A DNA stretch of 15,218 nucleotides from assembly GCA_043808305.1 (NCBI GenBank), contig JAZDFB010000162.1, positions 1 through 15,218 on the forward strand, written 5' to 3'. This DNA comes from JBBAAP01 sp043808305 (GTDB lineage: Bacteria > Planctomycetota > MHYJ01 > JACQXL01). This document shows positions 13,513 to 15,218 of the stretch, in pieces; the stretch's first letter is position 1, and the number at the start of each line of letters is the position of its first letter. Below the pieces are notes generated by a model that searched no databases, had not been told where the DNA came from, and was given only the letters and a program-made list of their open reading frames with translations. The translations under genes and the position numbers were made by a program.

Positions 13513-15090
13513 ATGGACTATAAAATCGTCATCGGCTTGGAAGTGCACGTGCAGTTAAAGACGGCAAGCAAGATGTTCTGCGGCTGTCCGACCCTCTACG
13601 GCATGCCGCCCAACAAGCAGACCTGCCCGGTCTGCCTGGGCCTGCCCGGAGTCCTGCCGGTAATAAATAATAAGGCCGTGGAGCTGGCCATCAAAGCCGC
13701 GCTGGCGCTGAACTGCGCCATCAACTCACCGACCAAGTTCGACCGCAAGAACTATTTCTATCCAGACCTGCCCAAGAACTACCAGATTTCCCAATATGAC
13801 CTGCCCTTGGGCAAGAACGGATATCTTGATATCGGCAAAGGCCCTACTTCGCCCTCCGAAGTAGCTGGAGGGCTACGAAGGACGGGCAGGAAAATAGGCA
13901 TCACCCGGGCGCATCTGGAAGAGGATTCAGGCAAATCCATACACGAAGAGCCGGGAAACAAAAGATATGAGACAAAGGAAAAGAAACAGGAGCTGAATTA
14001 TTCATTGGTAGATTTGAACCGGACCGGCGTACCGCTGTTGGAAATCGTCAGTGAACCGGAGATATCATCGCCCGAAGAGGCGCACCAGTACCTGACCACT
14101 CTGAAAGAATTGATGATATACTTAGGCATCTCCGATTGCGATATGGAAAAAGGGTCTCTCAGGTGCGATGCCAATCTTTCCATCGCCCAGTTAGAGCCGA
14201 ATACTCACCACAAAGACACAAAGGACACAAAGAATAATTCCGGCTCTGTGAGCTCTGTGCCTCTGTGGCAAAATAAATTAGGAACCAAGACCGAGGTAAA
14301 GAACCTCAACTCGTTCAAGTTCGTTGCCAAGGCGCTGGAGTTCGAGGCCAACCGCCAGATAGCGCTGCTCAAGGCCGGCAAAGAGGTGGAGCAGGAAACA
14401 CGGCTCTGGGACGATGCGGCCGGCGAAACCAGGCGACTGCGCGGCAAGGAAGCGGTCCAGGACTACCGCTATTTCCCCGAACCGGATTTAAGACCCATAA
14501 CTATTTCACAGGAATGGATAGCCCGGGTCAAAAAGACCATATTCGAACTGCCCACCGAACGCCGGACCCGGTTTGTCCGTGATTACCAGATACCCGAATA
14601 CGACGCCAGCGTGCTGACCCAGCCCAAAGAAATGGCCGACTACTTTGAGGAATGCGTAAAACTGTATAACAACCCCAAATCCATAAGCAACTGGCTGATG
14701 GGCGAGGTATCCAGGTATCTCAACGAACAAAAAATAGAGATAACCGAGTTCAAGATTAAACCAAATCAATTAACGCCGCTTTTAGGGATGCTCGACGCCA
14801 AAAAGATTACCTCCAGCGCGGCCAAGGAAGTCTGGGTCGAGATGCTCGCAAGCGGAAAGACAGCCGAAGAGATTATCAGCGCCAAAGGATTAGGCATCGT
14901 CAACGACCAGTCGGCCATAGAAGAATTCGCCAAGCAGGCAATAGAAGCCAATCCCAAGATAGTGGCGGATTACAAAGGCGGCAAAAAGGCGGCCATCCAG
15001 TCACTGGTCGGGCAGGTGATGAGATTATCTAAAGGTAAAGCAAATCCGGAGATTGCCAAACAGGCGCTGGAGAAACAATTGGGCAATTAG
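13513..15090 (+). CDS. gatB: Asp-tRNA(Asn)/Glu-tRNA(Gln) amidotransferase subunit B, enlarged by in-frame insertions
   Basis: A 525-residue GatB from the ATG at 13513. It activates the tRNA-bound Glu or Asp and transfers ammonia made by GatA. The N-terminal cradle has GLEVHVQL (8-15), the CxC and CxxC cysteines C23, C25, C38 and C41 (probable zinc site), RKNYFYPDLPKNYQISQ, IGITRAHLEEDSGKS, YSLVDLNRTGVPLLEIVSEP and SLRCDAN. Then come GTKTEVKNLNSFKFV, DYRYFPEPDL and a helical YqeY-like tail domain ending in the usual SLVGQVMRLSKGKANPEI. Typical GatB has about 475-480 residues. The excess sits in three places: after LDIG (about 12 residues, palindrome at 13844-13883), after KSIHEE (about 14, Lys/Glu-rich), and before GTKTEV (about 24, repeat at 14206-14269). 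The frame is intact throughout and all core motifs remain. A GTG at 13498 would add five residues but lies in the upstream repeat arm. Confidence 0.96.
   Translation: MDYKIVIGLEVHVQLKTASKMFCGCPTLYGMPPNKQTCPVCLGLPGVLPVINNKAVELAIKAALALNCAINSPTKFDRKNYFYPDLPKNYQISQYDLPLGKNGYLDIGKGPTSPSEVAGGLRRTGRKIGITRAHLEEDSGKSIHEEPGNKRYETKEKKQELNYSLVDLNRTGVPLLEIVSEPEISSPEEAHQYLTTLKELMIYLGISDCDMEKGSLRCDANLSIAQLEPNTHHKDTKDTKNNSGSVSSVPLWQNKLGTKTEVKNLNSFKFVAKALEFEANRQIALLKAGKEVEQETRLWDDAAGETRRLRGKEAVQDYRYFPEPDLRPITISQEWIARVKKTIFELPTERRTRFVRDYQIPEYDASVLTQPKEMADYFEECVKLYNNPKSISNWLMGEVSRYLNEQKIEITEFKIKPNQLTPLLGMLDAKKITSSAAKEVWVEMLASGKTAEEIISAKGLGIVNDQSAIEEFAKQAIEANPKIVADYKGGKKAAIQSLVGQVMRLSKGKANPEIAKQALEKQLGN
13844..13883. 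repeat. Palindromic insertion encoding extra residues inside gatB (first site)
   Basis: CTACTTCG (13844-13851) and CGAAGTAG (13857-13864) are perfect inverted repeats. GCCCTCC (13851-13857) and GGAGGGC (13867-13873) form an overlapping alternative stem, with CTTCG and CGAAG pairing further out. The stretch encodes roughly SPSEVAGGLRRTG, where ordinary GatB has a short loop of about eight residues between the LDI strand and IGITR. It is unrelated to the CCACAGAG repeat. Confidence 0.7.
14206..14269. repeat. CCACAAAG/CTCTGTGG palindromic repeat inserted in frame in gatB (second palindromic site)
   Basis: Arms 14208-14232 and 14244-14268 match as inverted repeats at 19 of 25 positions around an 11-nt centre. 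The left arm shares 18 identical bases with 11886-11903. The right arm matches the right arm of the gatA-gatB repeat apart from a 2-base gap and a few substitutions. It encodes roughly HHKDTKDTKNNSGSVSSVPL, which has no counterpart in ordinary GatB between SLRCDANLSI and GTKTEV, yet leaves the frame open. Confidence 0.88.
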
Positions 15091-15095
15091 TGTTT

Positions 15096-15171
15096 ATCCG
15101 TGTAAACTTGTAGTGAGTTCACCGAACCATCTGTGGTTAGTGCCACTTGGAGCATTGCGACTTAGTGGCAC
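15096..15171. repeat. Decayed palindromic sequences downstream of gatB
   Basis: Just after the gatB stop, GTTTA/TAAAC (within 15092-15107) could form a small hairpin. GTGCCACT (15140-15147) and AGTGGCAC (15164-15171) are a perfect 8-bp inverted repeat with a 16-nt loop. The phrases ATCCGTGTAAA and ATCTGTGGTTA resemble low-complexity intergenic repeats related to the CTCTGTGG family. No T-run marks an intrinsic terminator. Confidence 0.4.
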
Positions 15172-15175
15172 GTTA

Positions 15176-15191
15176 TCCCGCATAGCGGGGC
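15176..15191 (-). repeat. GCCCCGCT-AT-GCGGGA hairpin motif near the right edge
   Basis: Read on the minus strand, GCCCCGCT-AT-GCGGGA (15176-15191) matches GCCCCGCT-TGG-GCGGGA at 3609-3625 on the plus strand except in the loop. Extended to 15195 it shares the 13-mer TTTAGCCCCGCTA with 5014-5026. The stem is CCCGC/GCGGG. It lies in the intergenic tail of the window, where no gene is visible. Confidence 0.5.
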
Positions 15192-15218
15192 TAAATAGAT
15201 TGACATACATTCCCCGTA

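Noticed and set aside
13438..14269. CRISPR array, suggested by similar repeats at 13438-13502 and 14206-14269
   Set aside because: Copies are palindromic, unevenly spaced, one is inside a coding gene, and there are no regular spacers or cas genes.
14190..14290. Frameshift or assembly break in gatB at the repeat
   Set aside because: Core GatB motifs on both sides (SLRCDAN and GTKTEVKNLNSF) are in the same frame without a stop, so a translated insertion is the simpler reading.

Overview
The window reads like a chromosomal segment of an uncultivated Gram-negative bacterium, most likely a Planctomycetota member or PVC-group relative. This is an inference from four signs: a DUF1570-like C-terminus at the left edge, a secretin and a lipoprotein (so a double envelope), a bacterial cyclic-2,3-diphosphoglycerate-synthase homologue, and dispersed CCACAGAG/CTCTGTGG palindromes. 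No rRNA, tRNA, CRISPR array, insertion sequence or phage gene is visible. No gene-free stretch exceeds 300 bp.

Left part (1-3438): the 3' end of a DUF1570-like gene runs rightwards and meets, 2 bp away, a leftward pair made of a lipoprotein gene and a secreted HEAT-PDZ-S41 peptidase. A divergent promoter region (about 3439-3674) separates this pair from a rightward cyclic-2,3-diphosphoglycerate-synthase-like P-loop gene. The leader of that gene holds an 82-bp element with terminal inverted repeats.

Centre (5059-10495, all leftward): a compact unit encodes, in transcription order, a LolD/MacB-type ABC ATPase, a short secretin, a MacA/HlyD-type adaptor, a MacB/FtsX-type permease and a membrane-anchored Amidase_2 peptidoglycan hydrolase. 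The first four genes are 2-13 bp apart and the amidase follows after 57 bp. The arrangement suggests an ABC-driven trans-envelope exporter that uses a secretin in place of TolC, with a hydrolase to open the cell wall. The ATPase has a good sigma70-type promoter almost on its start codon, so its mRNA may be leaderless. This locus is the best candidate for an undescribed system.

Right part (10573-15090): a cytoplasmic-looking M28 metallopeptidase (leftward), then gatA and gatB (rightward) for the amidotransferase that makes Gln-tRNA(Gln) and/or Asn-tRNA(Asn). gatC is not in the window. The stretch around gatA/gatB carries the CCACAGAG/CTCTGTGG palindrome between gatA and gatB, an in-frame copy inside gatB, and a half copy upstream of gatA. 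gatB also carries a second, unrelated palindrome in frame, which helps explain why the protein is about 50 residues longer than usual. By eye this part is GC-richer than the adaptor/permease region.
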